Shown in pieces: positions 33,779 through 48,912 of a DNA stretch of 64,000 nt. Within the stretch, counting starts at the first letter, position 1; every line of letters begins with the position of its first letter. Below the pieces are notes generated by a model. The model saw only the letters and a list, made by a program, of their open reading frames with translations. It did no database searches and was not told where the DNA came from. The stretch covers positions 87,435,785 to 87,499,784 of the forward strand of contig NC_054535.1 of NCBI RefSeq assembly GCF_017654505.1, read 5' to 3'. The stretch comes from Polyodon spathula. Its lineage: Eukaryota; Chordata; Actinopteri; Acipenseriformes; Polyodontidae. The translations under genes were made by a program, and so were the position numbers.

Positions 33779-36067
33779 ATTACAAACTAATGTACACACA
33801 CATAGTATGCACATTTTATTTCATGGTATGGGTCTGAACGAAAAATCCAATATAGACTACGTACAGAACAGCAGTCCTAAAGTTCTTATAGGTGGTTATG
33901 TTGTTTTGTTTCCAGTTCAATTGCAATTCCTGTACTCAATTCTCTACAAATAAAAACATTGTGTTTACTATTTATGATAATATTATGTTTCAATTTCTCT
34001 TGAGGACAAACCAGTAGGATATGCTGAGTTTTTACAGAAATCAAGCTTATATCCCGGGGTCATGTTTGGTGCAGAAAAACATCTACGTCACATTATTACA
34101 CTGAGCTGCGACACCAGCTTTGTCCCGCCCCTTAACAACCAATACACACTTCTGATTCGCTGGTACAGCACTCCCTGGCCTCACAACTCCCACCTAATAG
34201 GCTCTCGGTAACTGTCACAAAATGTACTACATTCAAGCCCTCAAAACACATAAATCTGTAGAGCTGCAGATCGGAGCCTCTCACGCGCCGCTTCTAAAAT
34301 GCCTTAAATCGTGTAATAAAATATTGCAGTATTTGTAAAGCATAGTATTATTAATAAAAGCCGCCTTCGTTTAAGTGCCACGGTCATTTTGATCCATTTA
34401 AAACAAACGCCGCGGCGCCAAATCGAAGTAATACGGTATGCACCACTCTTTGCATCAGCAATACCTTAATAAAGAAACTGTCCAACGCTGGATTGTAAGC
34501 GAAATAAATGATGTCAGTCAGGGGTCACAGATCGGAGAGCTCCCTGTAGAGTTACTTGGAACCACCGTTAGAAAATCAAAAGCACTGGAGCAACATCTTG
34601 ACAGGAAAACTCCACAGCATCGCCAAACAAAAAAATATGATCAGATGAAAGCAAGCCCCCTTCCTGGACTTCAATGCCCCCTTCTGCAAGAATTGACAGT
34701 CACTTTACAGTACAGTTAAAGGCAACATTCAAATTAATGTCTGAACACAAAATTGCAACTCAAATAAAGAAAAATCTTACTTGAAATCAATAGTTCATAG
34801 GAACTGTTTTCTGTTGCAGAAGATTATCCTTCAAATGTCTTAATAAATCTTCATAAACTATCTATTTCTCATGTATTTATTTATATTTACGCTAGTAAAT
34901 AACTTTTATAAAAGAATTAAGATACTTGAGGGCATGGGTTACCGTGCATAGCCAAACAATGACAATCCACAGTAACCCACGCCTTTTTGTACCTAAATGC
35001 TAAGTATTAGTTTTGAACTTGGTTTGGTTACTGCTGTTGTATTAAAGCCATTAGTAACCAAATTGGGGCAGACATGTAATAAGACTGCATTGTGCTATTT
35101 TACATATTTCCAATGACTCCCTTTGGGAGACAAAAGGTGATCATATTAAGAATACAATGTTCTGTAGTGGTTGTCTTAAACTGTCTTCCTATTGTTTGGT
35201 GCTTTCCTCTGTCAAGTGTAATTTCTGTGAAATCATTGAAGACGCTAAAAAAGATTTCTAGTCAAAACTTTTGTAACGGAACTTAATTTTATTTTAGTAT
35301 TTCTAAATGTGGCACTATTTTGTGTTTGTAATAGTTATTTCATTTTAGTAAAAGGGATTCCAGTAGAGCCAGTGACCATGCGGCGTTATCACTATTTCTG
35401 GTAGGAATGAACAAGCCTGGACACCCTAATGCCTGGTTTTAAGTGAAACGCATAGGAAACACCAACCTTTTTGTAATATATTCTTTGACATACATTAGTT
35501 GCTTAAACGATTTCCACTGTCTTATTAGAAATGTACTGTTTACATTGTACTTTGTCCCCAGAATTTGAATAATGCTGAGGACAATGAACACATCCACGTG
35601 ATGTAAACAATCCAAGTGAGGGCTTGCAGTCATATCACCCCAACAGGTACGCCAGTCAAAACTACTATGGCGGCTAATGCAAAAACGGTATCTTCCACAG
35701 CAAAATGTTATGTATTTGCAACCACAGAACACACTCCCAGTCACCGGAATTAGAAAGATATAATTAATGGTAAGTGACAGATACTTGGAATATGTGACTC
35801 CTACTGTGCACCCATTGAGAGCGAGCACGCTGGCGTGAGTTGGTCAAGTTTCCTTTTGCTTTTAAGCAACCTTAGCGGTGTAGTGTTATAATGTGGTATA
35901 TCGTGGTATATCGTTACAATGTGGAACGGGCACCAAAACTTGACCAGTGTAATGTTAGAAAGTTCACTGTCACAATGAAAGTGGTTCGCTGTATGATTCT
36001 GGTAGAGGGGCAATCAATTGCAATGTGATGTGTTTTCCTGTTGCAAAGAGAGGAACATTTACCATTA

Positions 36068-36094
36068 ATATATATATATATTTATATATATATA

Positions 36095-36140
<46 letters not shown>
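36068..36140. repeat. (AT)n microsatellite
   Basis: An interrupted AT array of about 72 bp. Confidence 0.95.
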
Positions 36141-36993
36141 ATATATACAATCAATTTCTTAAACTGGAAACAAACAATCAATTTCTCTAAAAAGAAAAAA
36201 ACAATTCACGACGAAGACAAAATAAGAAGTCCACCGCAAAGTTGCAGAAGTAAAAAAATGTGCAAGAATCAGTGTATTGCATATGTTAAGTATTACATTA
36301 AAAAAAAAAATGTAAAAGACAGAACACAGTATAACATACTAGATTTAAATGGGCACGTCCCTGCCTTCTTAGCACAAATTGTTTATAAGTTATTTAGGCA
36401 CTCGCTGCGTAACGCTTTTTATCCGCGTACCTGAAAATAACACTACACCGGTATATGTTACCAATTAAGAAAATACACATTTTCAATAGTTTGTTTCAAA
36501 ATAGAGTACTAATATGAATTATATACAGTATTTCTATGTTGTTCGTATATAAACTTTTATCAGCTTTAGTTAGAACAATGTATGTGACATATTTGATATA
36601 ATAGTATCATAACTTTGTACGGGGATAACATTTTTCTTTATCTTTGTTCTACAGTGTCATTAACTAAGATCTGTTAGATTTCCTGTAAAATCAAGTGAGG
36701 GCTGGACGGTTAAGTTAAGAGTCTACTAAAAGGAGCACAGCATTAACAAGATGTAAGGTATGTGCATAACGATTTCTGTTCAGTTTTCAAGTAGCCTAAA
36801 ATCACAGGTAAATGAATGCAGTTTGCATTATTTTGCATTTAAATATGTTATAAATCATGATGTCTCCATGATTTCATATTGAAGTTCAGCAGAATAATTA
36901 CTGTAGCATAATGCATTCTGTTAACGCTAAAGTCATATTTTATGTAAGGACTGAATATCACCAACCTGCTTAAGTGTAATATCTCCTTAAATA

Positions 36994-36996
<3 letters not shown>

Positions 36997-37050
<54 letters not shown>
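36997..37050. repeat. (ATT)n microsatellite
   Basis: About 18 uninterrupted ATT units. Confidence 0.95.
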
Positions 37051-38236
37051 GTGTAATATTCTTAATTGTATAATCGATTGCACTACAAAAAAAAAAAAAG
37101 ACCTATGCCCCAGCAAAGCCATCTTAAAAGTTGGAGTAGAGTAAGCATGGGGCTTCAAGTTCATCTTTAAGCATACACCGTGTTGAAAGTCTTCAGTTGT
37201 TAAGGCATGAGTCACTACTGCAATACCTTAACTGTAAGGCTGTTAAGTCCCTTTCAATATGTTTTTTCTTTCTTTTTAGTTTGATATTCTCACCTTCATG
37301 ATGAAGATATGCTAAAGCTTTGGATTTATATCTTTGGTGAGAACCTGCACAACAAGAGTAACTGTTAAAAAATTATGCCTAGAAGCAGAAAGCATGTACT
37401 GTACTCTGTGTGTGTGTGTGTATGTGTTTATAGGGATTAAGATACCGATGTATTTAAAACAAAAAAAGTATAGATACAATCAGAAAGAAATGGCACAAGG
37501 AAGAAGTAAGCTATTGTGCTATAAATATTACCGCTTGAGCTGACATCTTCATTACTACAAATTACCAACTGCAATTTTTTTGTTTTTACTTGGTAATCTG
37601 GTATTGTTAACATAGAGTAATTAAGTTAGAAAATGTTCATTTAAGCTGTCACTAGCTTTTTCATTAAAATGAAAGATAATCTTTTGTTCCCTTTTCCAGC
37701 AACCACCACAATGTCAGTGATTAATTAGCTTAACTGCATTTTTACAGTATGACACTATTGTATTTTCTTTTAAGTTATCAGTAGTTGTGAAATACTGTGG
37801 TTGTCAAATACAGAACATCCAACCACTTATTTGTAAGAAAATATGCTACGCCAGTGTGCCACTGTCCTTTCTTGAAGCTGGATATTTTTGTTCTTGGGGT
37901 GCGATGCCAATCAAATGAACCCAGCTTTGCTGACCTGTGTTTGTCTTTGAGATTTGAGAGGTGTGAAGCTGAGTTAACCTCTTTGATGTTTGATCTTTAT
38001 ACTTGGCACAGCTGAACTGTGTTATTCACTTGCCAGTTCAGACAGAGAATACAGGTTGATGAAAATGTCCAAATCGCTCCCTCTGTTCTTTCACTCCTGT
38101 TCTGAGTGACAGGTAGACCTTCAGAAGAAGGAAAATCGGAACAAAAATTTACTTGAGAAACCCCATTGAGACTTGTGTAGTAGCATTGGCAACAACCGGA
38201 TAGGAATGGCAACAACCGGATAGGAATCGATATATT

Positions 38237-39785
<1,549 letters not shown>

Positions 39786-42700
39786 TATATATAAAACCTG
39801 TGTCACATTTCAGAAGAATATTACCCGCATCTTCTGAACAAGGAACATCAGAACAAAAATTTAGTAGCTTCCCAGCCTTGGAGGCTGATTGATTCCGTCT
39901 CACCTCCGCGAAAATGTACATCCACACATTAATATGGAGATTTGATTATCAATCAGCATTAGCATCAAATAAAAGCATTGATTAAATATCAAAAACACAT
40001 TTCTCCACCTCTATTTCATTAATTACATGAATTTATATTTTCCTAAAATTAAACTGCCAATGCATGGCACTAGCAACTATAAAAACAAGCTAATGAGAGT
40101 ATGTCCAAAACTGAGAATAAACAGTCGTTCAATGATGACTCATTGCTTTTCTGCACATATTTTGTTATGCATTGTTTTGTTATGGTAGAATTATCAGTCA
40201 ATCACATTCTAACATGTTTTACATTAGTAATATGATAGCTCAGTGTCCCATTGTTATGTACCCAGTATGTAACCAGTTTTGATGTTTTCTATTTTTGAAG
40301 CTGCAGTTGGAAAAAAAAAAAGACATGCTGTTCAGTCTTAGCAGTGTGCTCAGCATGAACAGTGACAATTATTGCTGACATGTGTTTTAATGATGACCCC
40401 ATGCTTCTGCAAGCCAATTAAACTGGTTATTTGCATACTCAATGCATGGCCATAGATTCTTTGAAAAATAAAAAAGATAAATAAGAACTGTAATCGATTT
40501 CCATGGAGTGTCTATTCTATCTATATTATGTTAATATATGCAAGCATATTTCTGCCAAATAAAAAGTTTCTATCACACTCCTGAAAACATAACTAAGTAA
40601 ACGGATCAAGTAGTCATGTGATGTGATATTAAGTACAATATGAATATGAAAATTGGCAATATGTATTATTATGCTGGATTCAATAAGGTAGTATATTTTT
40701 TACTGCTCTTTAAAATGATAAGAGAATAATAATGAATGTAAAATTGGCTACACTGTAATTTCCATTGTTTTGCAGCCATAATGCACCTGAACGCTCTCTG
40801 TGTTGTGATTGGGTGCCAGAGCTGATCTCAAATTCCTATTCACAGTAGATAGTTAACTCTGCATCCACAGAATAGGTTTGCGTAGGCTGCCATTTGTAAA
40901 CAAAGCTTTAAATATGGAGGCATATTGGAAAAAACAAAGCACTACATTATTGTCTGTGTGCAGACAAAGGGTTATGGTTTGTATTTCCTCAAACATCCAA
41001 CACATTCAGAAGCATTACATGCTGAAGAATGGGTTCTATTTTATATCAGTTTTTTTTTTTTTTTACTTTTGGTTGTGAAAAAAAGGGTCGACATTGTCAG
41101 TAACTTTTAGAATTTCGAATGCTTGAATCAGATCGCCACATATTCTTCTTTGTTCAAGACTGAATAGCATGTTTCATTTGACTTTATGAAGCAAAATTCT
41201 ATGGGGTGATTCAAAACATTTGGGCATAGCTGTAAATAGTATAACACAGGTATGTGATGTGTGTCGTAATAAAATATAATTTACTTTAAAATGACTTGAG
41301 CTGGCTCTATCGATAGATGGAACGATATGAAAAATATGTAGTGCTAAGTAGCCTACCAGCTTTCTGTGTATGTCAGTAATGAATATACTGTAGGAACAAA
41401 AAATAAAATTGATTAATGACAAAGAAAACTCGCCAACATCAGAATCCTAATCATATACTGAGTTAATATGTATTAATACCGGGACAACCTTGTTTCTAGC
41501 AGTTCGATTCTTCAATATATGTTAGTTCTCCAAAAGGTGAATAATTGTGCTCCTGTAAGTCGATACCTGAAGCGCATAATCAGAGTAATACAGAGCAGGT
41601 CACAGCTCAAATCCATGAGGTCTTCTCATTCCTCTTGATGTAAAGTCCACACAAGCACACCTTAGAGCAAGTAGGCTACAAGCGTGATTTATGTATTCCA
41701 ACCAGTAAGCAGCCTATCCTGTTCAGACGCGATAACAATACAATGTAATGTATGCATTGGAAATAACAAAATACTTAAATTACGTAATTATTGGATAATT
41801 AAACACAGACATTTTTATTATTACTACTATTGGCTTAAATACATGTTCCTAAATGTAGAAATTATTCTAGGAAATTATGCTGTTAAGACGCATCTCATTC
41901 TCCGCCTGGTCTGAGGCCTGTGTTATTATGTTGCCGGTAAGTGGCACAATACAGATTTATGAATCAGACAGATAATATGCTAATGAGAAAATTGGTCTCT
42001 AAGGGCATGTTATTCTAACGTCACGATCAGTGAAATTTACTGACAGTAAATGGCGTTTATGCATCACCAAATTAAATACTGTCAAGTTAAACACTATTAC
42101 TGGCACGATAAAGGAAGCAGTAAGTTTATGAATATGGGCCAATATGTTTCTTGCCCCATACATTCTTGCTCAGTTTTTCCAGCTGTTTTTCCAGCTTTCC
42201 TTTAGAAATTATATTTAAATGTTTAAAGAGGAATGTTAGGGTTGTTCCTGGACAAGCATAGTATCAAATACAGAGAAGCAGCATTTTCGTCCACCCTCAC
42301 CGGTGAACTAAGAGATGGCACTGATGGCCGGCTGCCAGCTGTACCCTCGTTAACAGTCAGTAGATTAATTAGGGAGTCACATTGTCAGATCCAATGTGTT
42401 CATCACGGTATTGTTTTTGACAGACCTACCTTGTGTTCCATTTCAAAGGGTAACTGAATCACCTTGCACTGTATCTATTGCAGGCAGGAAAGCCACACAC
42501 AGTGACAGTTTGACAGTCCCCGCAGAGGAGATAAAAGTTCCTGAAAGGCCGGGTAAATTATCTTACCTGCATCATGATAATCCAGCAGCTGTCTTTTCCA
42601 GAGTTTGAGGTTTAAGGCGATCTTATATACTATTCAGAGCATCAATTCTTGCAAGCCAAAGTTTTATAGTCTTCTGTTTCTAGGGGCACAAAACCTTGTT

Positions 42701-43075
42701 GCACATCTTATTCTGACAGGTACTATACCTATTTAGATTTTCCATACCATGTGAAACATTTCTACCTTCAAGAAAGCCAACAAATTTGCCTGAGGCCCAA
42801 GACTGCTTTAGCCTTATATCCATGTTAAATTAGACCACAAAGGGATCCGAATTGAACAACAACAACACTTGAAAATGCTGTACTTGAAGAGCAAAATAAA
42901 TGTATAGTTATGAAAGCAAAGTCCATTCTTTTGATCTTCCCTTGGGCACTATTAGAGAAAGGCCCTTATCTGTTCTGAAAGTTCACCTCCTTCCCATAGG
43001 GATGATGACCATAAGGGAAGTGAAGTTATTTGAGGCATGTTAATTTTTTTGTTTGTTTGGGTTTTTTTGTTTTTT

Positions 43076-43112
<37 letters not shown>

Positions 43113-43125
43113 GAATATATACATG
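39786..43125. other. Unannotated DNA
   Basis: No gene was recognised. A phrase near 39838-39860 (gaacaaggaacatcagaaca) resembles sequence left of the Tc1-like element (about 38124-38148). T homopolymers lie at about 41050 and 43079-43112. Confidence 0.45.
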
Positions 43126-43895
43126 CTCAAAATCAGCGTTTCTCAAACTGGGGGTCCCGACCCAAAAGGGGGTCGCATGGCTGTTGCGAGAGGGGAAGGG
43201 TGTCGCGTGATCACAACATACTGTCCTAACCTTAAAATCCTAACATTTACACCTGTTAATCCCGAACAGTAAAATAGGTATTATGAAGCCAGCCCTCCCA
43301 CCGTGTTTTAGTAGTCAGCTAATTCACTTGTTTTGTTTTTTTTGTTATTGTTGTTTTACTCGACCAGAGATGTACCAGAAGCGCACAGCCCTTAATAGCG
43401 TCACCTCCCCCCGCCCACCTCACATTGCAAGCAGTCTGAGTGACAAGTTTAGAAACAATGTGTTCGGTGGGAAGGTGAGTGGAAGTGAACCGTCTGTATA
43501 AAAATCATATTTGTTATAAAAGTAATTTGTTTTCTACAAACCCTGTCAGGAACTTACCATGTTTGTTTAAACCACAAATACCGTATCATATTTAAGCAGG
43601 AAAAGCTTTTAAAAATAGTAATGATAAATAGAAAACGAATCTCGCTCTGTAGGGTTTTTTTTTTTTTTTTTTTTTCTTACTAAGCCGCACGCACTGTGAC
43701 ACAGACTAGTATAGTTACAAATACAATGTAGAAGAAGTTTGGCAATCGCAGTTGCCAAGTCCGCTTATATTAAGTTTAAAAACTTTAACCTTTTGAGAGC
43801 GGGTCGCGTGATTGACTGGTGTCAATGTATATGCACGTCATTAGGATTTCAGAATCATCTATCCCCACCAGTTCAACTAAGAAAAACTGGAACTT

Positions 43896-43929
<34 letters not shown>

Positions 43930-44334
43930 GAACTACTACTACTAAAACATTAAAAAAAATTTAATTTGTATAAACACCTCCACCCCCTCCCTCTGAAATG
44001 GGTTGGGCTTGTTCTGGTCTTGTTTTAGTTTTTTTTTTTTTGTCTTGTGAGACGTACGGCAACACTGCTGGCAAAGGCAGTCTAAAAGTGTGGCTGTTTT
44101 GATCCAATGGGCTGCAGATTATTTGCATTTTTTTTTTTCCGTTGTGTAAACGTGTCCGAGACGAGTCCGTAAATCAAAACACTTCTGAAATTAGTGATAA
44201 TTTAGGTAAGGGACTGGGAGTCTAGGATTGGCAATAGGGTTTGTGAAACGAGGAAGGTTTTTTTTGTAATACCCTCTCCTGTGTCGAAGTACTATAAATG
44301 GAAGTAGCTACTGTACAAAGTGTGTGTATATATA

Positions 44335-45939
44335 CAGTGCCTTGCAAAAGTATTCAGACCCCTGACCAATTCTCTCATATTACTGAATTACAAATGGTAC
44401 ATCGAAATTTCATTCTGTTCGATATTTTATTTTAAAACACTTAAACTCAAAATCAATTATTGTAAGGTGACATTGGTTTTATGTTGGGAAATATTTAAGA
44501 AAAATAAAAAACTGAAATATCTTGCTTGCATAAGTATTCAACCCCAACACATTAATATTTGGTAGAGCCACCTTTCGCTGCAATAACAGCTTTAAGTCTT
44601 TTGGGGTAAGTATGTACCAGCTTTTCACACAGTGTCGGAGTGATTTTGGCCCATTCTTCTTGGCAGATTTGCTCCAGGTTGTTCAGGTTGGTTGGACGAT
44701 GCTTGTGGACCGCAATTTTCAAATAGTGCCACAGATTCTCAATGGGATTGAGATCAAGACTTTGACTGGACCACTGTAGGACATTCACCTTTTTGTTCTT
44801 GAGCCACTCCAATGTTGCTTTGGCTTTGTGCTTGGGATCATTGTCCTGCTGAAAGGTGAAATTCCTCCCAAGCTTCAGTTTTTTAGCGGATTGAAGCAGA
44901 TTTTCTTGTAGTATTTTCCTGTATTTTGCTCCATCCATTCTTCCTTCAATTGTAACAAGATGACAGTCCCTGCTGATGAGAAGCATCCCCACAGCATGAT
45001 GCTGCCACCACCATACTTCACTGTAGGGATGGTTTGTCTTGAGGCATGGGCAGTGTTAGGTTTGAGCCACACATAGCGCTTTGAGTTTTGGCCAGAAAGC
45101 TCTATCTTGGTCTCATCTGACCACAAAACCCAAACAAGCAGCTGGGTCACTCTTATGCTTTATGGCAAACTCCAGACGTGCTTTCATATGGTACTTTTTG
45201 AGTAACGGCTTTCTTGCAACCCTCCCATACAGGCCAGTGTTATGCAGAGCTCTTGATATGGTTGACTGGTGCACCATTACTCCACTCCCAGCCACTGAAC
45301 TCTGTAGCTCCTTCAAAGTGATTGTTGGCCTCTGTGCTTCTCTCGCAAGTCTCCTTGTTTGAGCAATGAGTTTTGAGGGATGTCCTTTTCTTGGCAGTGC
45401 CTGGGTGGTGTGATGCAGCTTCCACTTCCTGATTATTGATCCAATTAGTGCTCACTGGGACATCCAAACACTTGGATATTATTTTGTACCCTTTCCCTAA
45501 TCTATGCATTTGTATTACTTGATGTCTAACTTCTGTAGAATGCTCTTTGGTCTTCATTTTCCTTCAGATTCACAGCCTTACCAATGATCCTTCAACAGTA
45601 GGGTTTTTATCCAGAAAATGTGACAGCAACTTTAATGGTTCACAGGTGGAGGCCAATGGTAAGGTAATTGTGTCCTCGTTAGGGCAATTTCTTTCATCGG
45701 TGCAAACTGGGAGTTTCCACAGCACAGGGGTTGAATACTTATGCAAGCAAGATATTTCAGTTTTTTATTTTTCTTAAAAATATTTCCCAACATAAAACCA
45801 ATGTCAACTTACAATAATTAATTCTGAGTTTCAGTGTTTAAAAATAAAATATCAAACAGAACAAAATTTCAATGTACCATTTGTAATTCAGTAATATGAG
45901 AGAATTAGTCAGGGGTCTGAATACTTCTGCAAGGCACTG
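44335..45939 (-). mobile_element. Tc1-like transposon, copy 2 (nested)
   Basis: The 1605-bp element is flanked by TA on both sides. It has CAGTGCCTTGCAAAAGTATT ends and inverted repeats of about 210 bp (44335-44547 and 45727-45939). Each repeat holds outer 'agtattcagacccc' and inner 'agtattcaacccc' motifs, the IR/DR structure that binds transposase twice. It belongs to a different subfamily from the copy at 38237, since the repeats differ. Confidence 0.93.
44552..45557 (-). pseudogene. Tc1-like transposase (broken), copy 2
   Basis: Spans 1006 bp with start MKTKEHSTEVRHQVI at 45557 and ends AVIAAKGGSTKY, stop at 44552-44554. It shows a helix-turn-helix (GKGYKIISKCLDVPVST), second HTH pieces (VHQSTISRALHNTGLYG), the first Asp in [11 protein letters not shown], the second in QQDNDPKHKAK and the Glu in SLDLNPIENLW, so DD34E is retained. 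The reading is broken by frame changes around 45430, 45120 and 44960. The C-terminal 146 residues remain open. Confidence 0.9.
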
Positions 45940-46179
45940 TATATATATGAAATATTCCTTTATTTACCGCTAGTTTTATTCAGGTAAGTTCACATATGGT
46001 ATGACGCATACAGATGCATTTGGGGTCCGTTCTGTTCTTGCTCACAATATATTACATTTGCGGTTAAATCATTAATTATGTGTTGACAGCATTCATATTT
46101 CTTGTGCTTCTGTAGTCAGTCAGCTTCTCCAATCTCACCCAGCAGTGTTATTAACCCTCATCAAAAATCTCTGTCCCCT

Positions 46180-46786
46180 TCCCTCCCTCCCAAAACAAAA
46201 TCCAGGCTACACCACTGGTCCAGGTTAATACTAAAGCAATCGGGGTTCAAGGCATTTAAGAATTCCCTAAGTTGCAGTAAAGTACACTGCGTGCGTGCGT
46301 GGTTCCACTTCATTTAAATGGAGTTTTCCTTCAGATTATGCCATTGCAGATTTCTTATTTTTAATAAACACAGTTGTTTTTGTATCACATTTTATTATAT
46401 GTTTAAACACTGTACAACCCCTGAAGTGCCCTTCCATAATTAAATTGGGGCCCCCTTGGTACCCCCCTGTGTGCAATACTCTAGAATCGCCACTGTCTGA
46501 GATGTAGGTTCTATATTTTATTTTACACACATAAATGTTTGTTTAAGCTGAGGGAGCGCAATCTTGTCTCCTATACATGTTTCTTAAGACTGATAGGTAG
46601 AGCAAAGTATGATGTTGCCCGCGGTGCGTTACTTGTTCAGTGTTGTTGCCCATGGGCCAGCAAAGGTTGGGGACCAGTGATGTACAGTAATTTCAATTGA
46701 TATCGCACTGCGGAGTGGGGTGGAGGGTCGTCACAGTCTGAAACATTTCCAAAGGGGGGCCCAGCAAAAAAAGTTTGAGAACCCTG
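46180..46786. other. Stacked hAT-type right termini
   Basis: Several sequences resembling right ends of different hAT families lie close together in one orientation: 'ctacaccactg' (about 46217), 'agaatcgccactg' (about 46497), 'ggttggggaccagtg' (about 46680) and 'gagaaccctg' (46786). Only the last has a visible left partner (43134). Confidence 0.35.
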
Positions 46787-48371
46787 CTCTAAATAGTAAT
46801 GGGACTAACTGTGGTGTATTTAAATGAAAAATGCTATACAGTTCATTGGCAATATTTTAACAATTTACATTCAGCATTTTCAAAGCATTTTTTAAAATGT
46901 ATTTTTCTTACAACTAATTATATATTAACTTCAGATTAATTCCTGTTTACCTCATCTCATAATTAATGAAATCCATTGATGCCCTCTTCCCAAGGCATGT
47001 CAAGGCTAATAGATTTGATTTCATTATGAATTCTAAACTTCAGATTACAAGGCGTGATATGTTTACCCCTTATTCGTTTATTGATAAAATGGCACCACAT
47101 AAAAAAAAAAAAACATAATCCATTTAAACTATCCTTGACAGTAGTGGAAAAATCATTCTCTGACATTTCTACTGTCTGCCTTGATAGAAGACCTAAAAGG
47201 ATTCTGATAATGATCACTGCAGAGTTGATGAAATGGAGTTCATTACTAGGACAAGCATTACACATCTATGGCTATGGTGAGTCATGATAGAGAGAGTGGA
47301 GGTTAGAAAATACAGACCCATTTCAGAGCCTGGGGAATGGAACTAAGCATCAGATCAGCTGCAATAGAAACTGAGGCCCACAATATTATATTGGACGCAT
47401 GCATGAACATACACATCAAGCTAACACATTGTATACATTCATTTATTAGAAGCAATAGGGGCAGTAGGCGGTCATTGTTCTGCATTTTTATTATAAACTC
47501 TGATGACCTTCTGAACAGCAGTGAATTGACAGCACTGGTGACTGAGGCCTCTTAATTCACCTAGCTGGTAGAAGATATTCAACTGGAACATCTAGGATAC
47601 CTCCCACTTCCTCATTAAATGATATCAAGCCTGAGACGGAAGGATAACAGTGGATATTGAGAGAATGAAGCAGTTATAGGTTTTACTAGATATTTTCTGG
47701 CCATGTGTATATTAAAAACAACAAACAACTATGTGTGTTCTGTATTGTTCTGTATCAGAACCTTCAACAGTTAAATATCTTGAAAAATGATTGTTTTGTG
47801 GCACAAACAAATTAGCTAGTTGGAATTAAATCAACAGCTAAATGAAAAACCCAAGCTTATAAAATGCTCTTGTATTTAGTTGTTTGTCTTGGCTTTTTTA
47901 TTATTACTCAGCTACTGTTTTAGTACTAAATTACAGTAATTAAATTCACAGCATTTAATGATATTTAAAAATAAGCTGAACAGGCATTTAAGAAGTTCCC
48001 CTTATACATGTTTACCACTGTATTTTTGCAGTTTTCCTATAGTTATACTATGCATATACCATGGTTTTGTCCTGTTTATTATTCTTCACTATTCTTCACA
48101 ATGCTTGCCTATGCTTTACCATGCTTTCAGTATGCTTTATTACACTTTGCTGTGTTTTTACTATGGTAAACTTTTAGAAGGAGCTTGACAGTCAAATAAA
48201 TATGTATGCATTACTGTATTTGACCAATTTCAGTTTTTAACAGTAGTCAATACATTTTATAAATGTTTTATTAAAAAGTACAATAATAGGTTCATAAAGA
48301 TCGATGCAATATAAAAGATAAAGATACAAGATAGGCAGCTTACATGCACACATTGTAAGTGGTGAATATAA
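46787..48371. other. Unannotated DNA
   Basis: No gene was recognised. 46900-47640 is free of obvious transposon ends and simple repeats apart from one A run. Confidence 0.45.
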
Positions 48372-48912
48372 TGGTCTGTCACGGATGGCTTGGTGGGTGA
48401 CGTCAGACAAAGAAGTTTTACACAGAACTGTACTGTGGGGTGAGATGCGCTCTTTATTAAATAATAAACAAACAAAAGACTTTTACAAAGCAAAAGGGCA
48501 CAATGGCCAAACAAACAAAAATAGAACACAGAAAATAACAGTGCTGGTGCAAATCCAATTGTGTTCTTAGATATTTCTCTTTCTCTCCATCTCCTTTTTC
48601 TTCTTCTCCAACACAACCAACCACAGTCAGCAAAATCTGTTGGTTCATATAGTGGTTGAGTGATTAACTAGTTATCAATTACCTCGTTTATCCCTTGACC
48701 ACATTCCACACATCTTTTCTAATAAGCGTGGTCGACAGCCAATTTGTGACTAAGTTATTAGCTTCCGACCACACATTTTGGCAGAGACGAGAAGCAAACA
48801 TCGTCCCCACCAACTACACTTAACTAAAATAATAACAACACAAATACATTAAACAATAACAACAATACAAAAACACACAAACGTAGGGGCAGGCATACCC
48901 CTTCACATGGTC
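48372..48912 (-). mobile_element. Solo LTR with 5-bp TSD (tggtc)
   Basis: The LTR proper is 48377-48907 (531 bp). On the minus strand it begins TGTGAAGGGG and ends CCGTGACA. The target duplication tggtc is perfect (48372-48376 and 48908-48912). TGACGTCA lies at 48398-48405, 21 bases from the sense-strand LTR end. This matches the position and context of the site in the 598-bp LTR at 13950, which supports kinship. Confidence 0.88.

Larger units (their letters stand above)
33779..38236. other. Unannotated DNA with a promoter-like patch
   Basis: 34100-34440 is relatively GC/CpG-rich, with a CCCGCCCC box, two CCAAT-type words and a GGCGCCAAAT word, followed by a 93-residue open frame (34438-34719) of unknown type. 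Simple repeats are (AT)n at 36068-36140 and (ATT)n at about 36997-37050. A 19-bp segment (ggcaacaaccggataggaa) is duplicated in tandem around 38188-38226. Confidence 0.45.
43126..46794. mobile_element. hAT-type element hosting a nested Tc1-like element
   Basis: The left end at 43134 reads CAGCGTTTCTCAAACT. The right end at 46786 is the inverted CAGGGTTCTCAAACTT, both of the hAT (Charlie-like) terminal type. Flanking octamers ctcaaaat (43126-43133) and ctctaaat (46787-46794) agree at 7 of 8 positions, as expected for an old hAT target duplication. After removing the 1.6-kb Tc1-like insertion, about 2.0 kb remains, with no transposase frame that I recognise, so the copy is non-autonomous. Confidence 0.65.

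Noticed and set aside
36997..37050. Poly-Ile open frame over the ATT array
   Set aside because: A low-complexity translation of a trinucleotide microsatellite.
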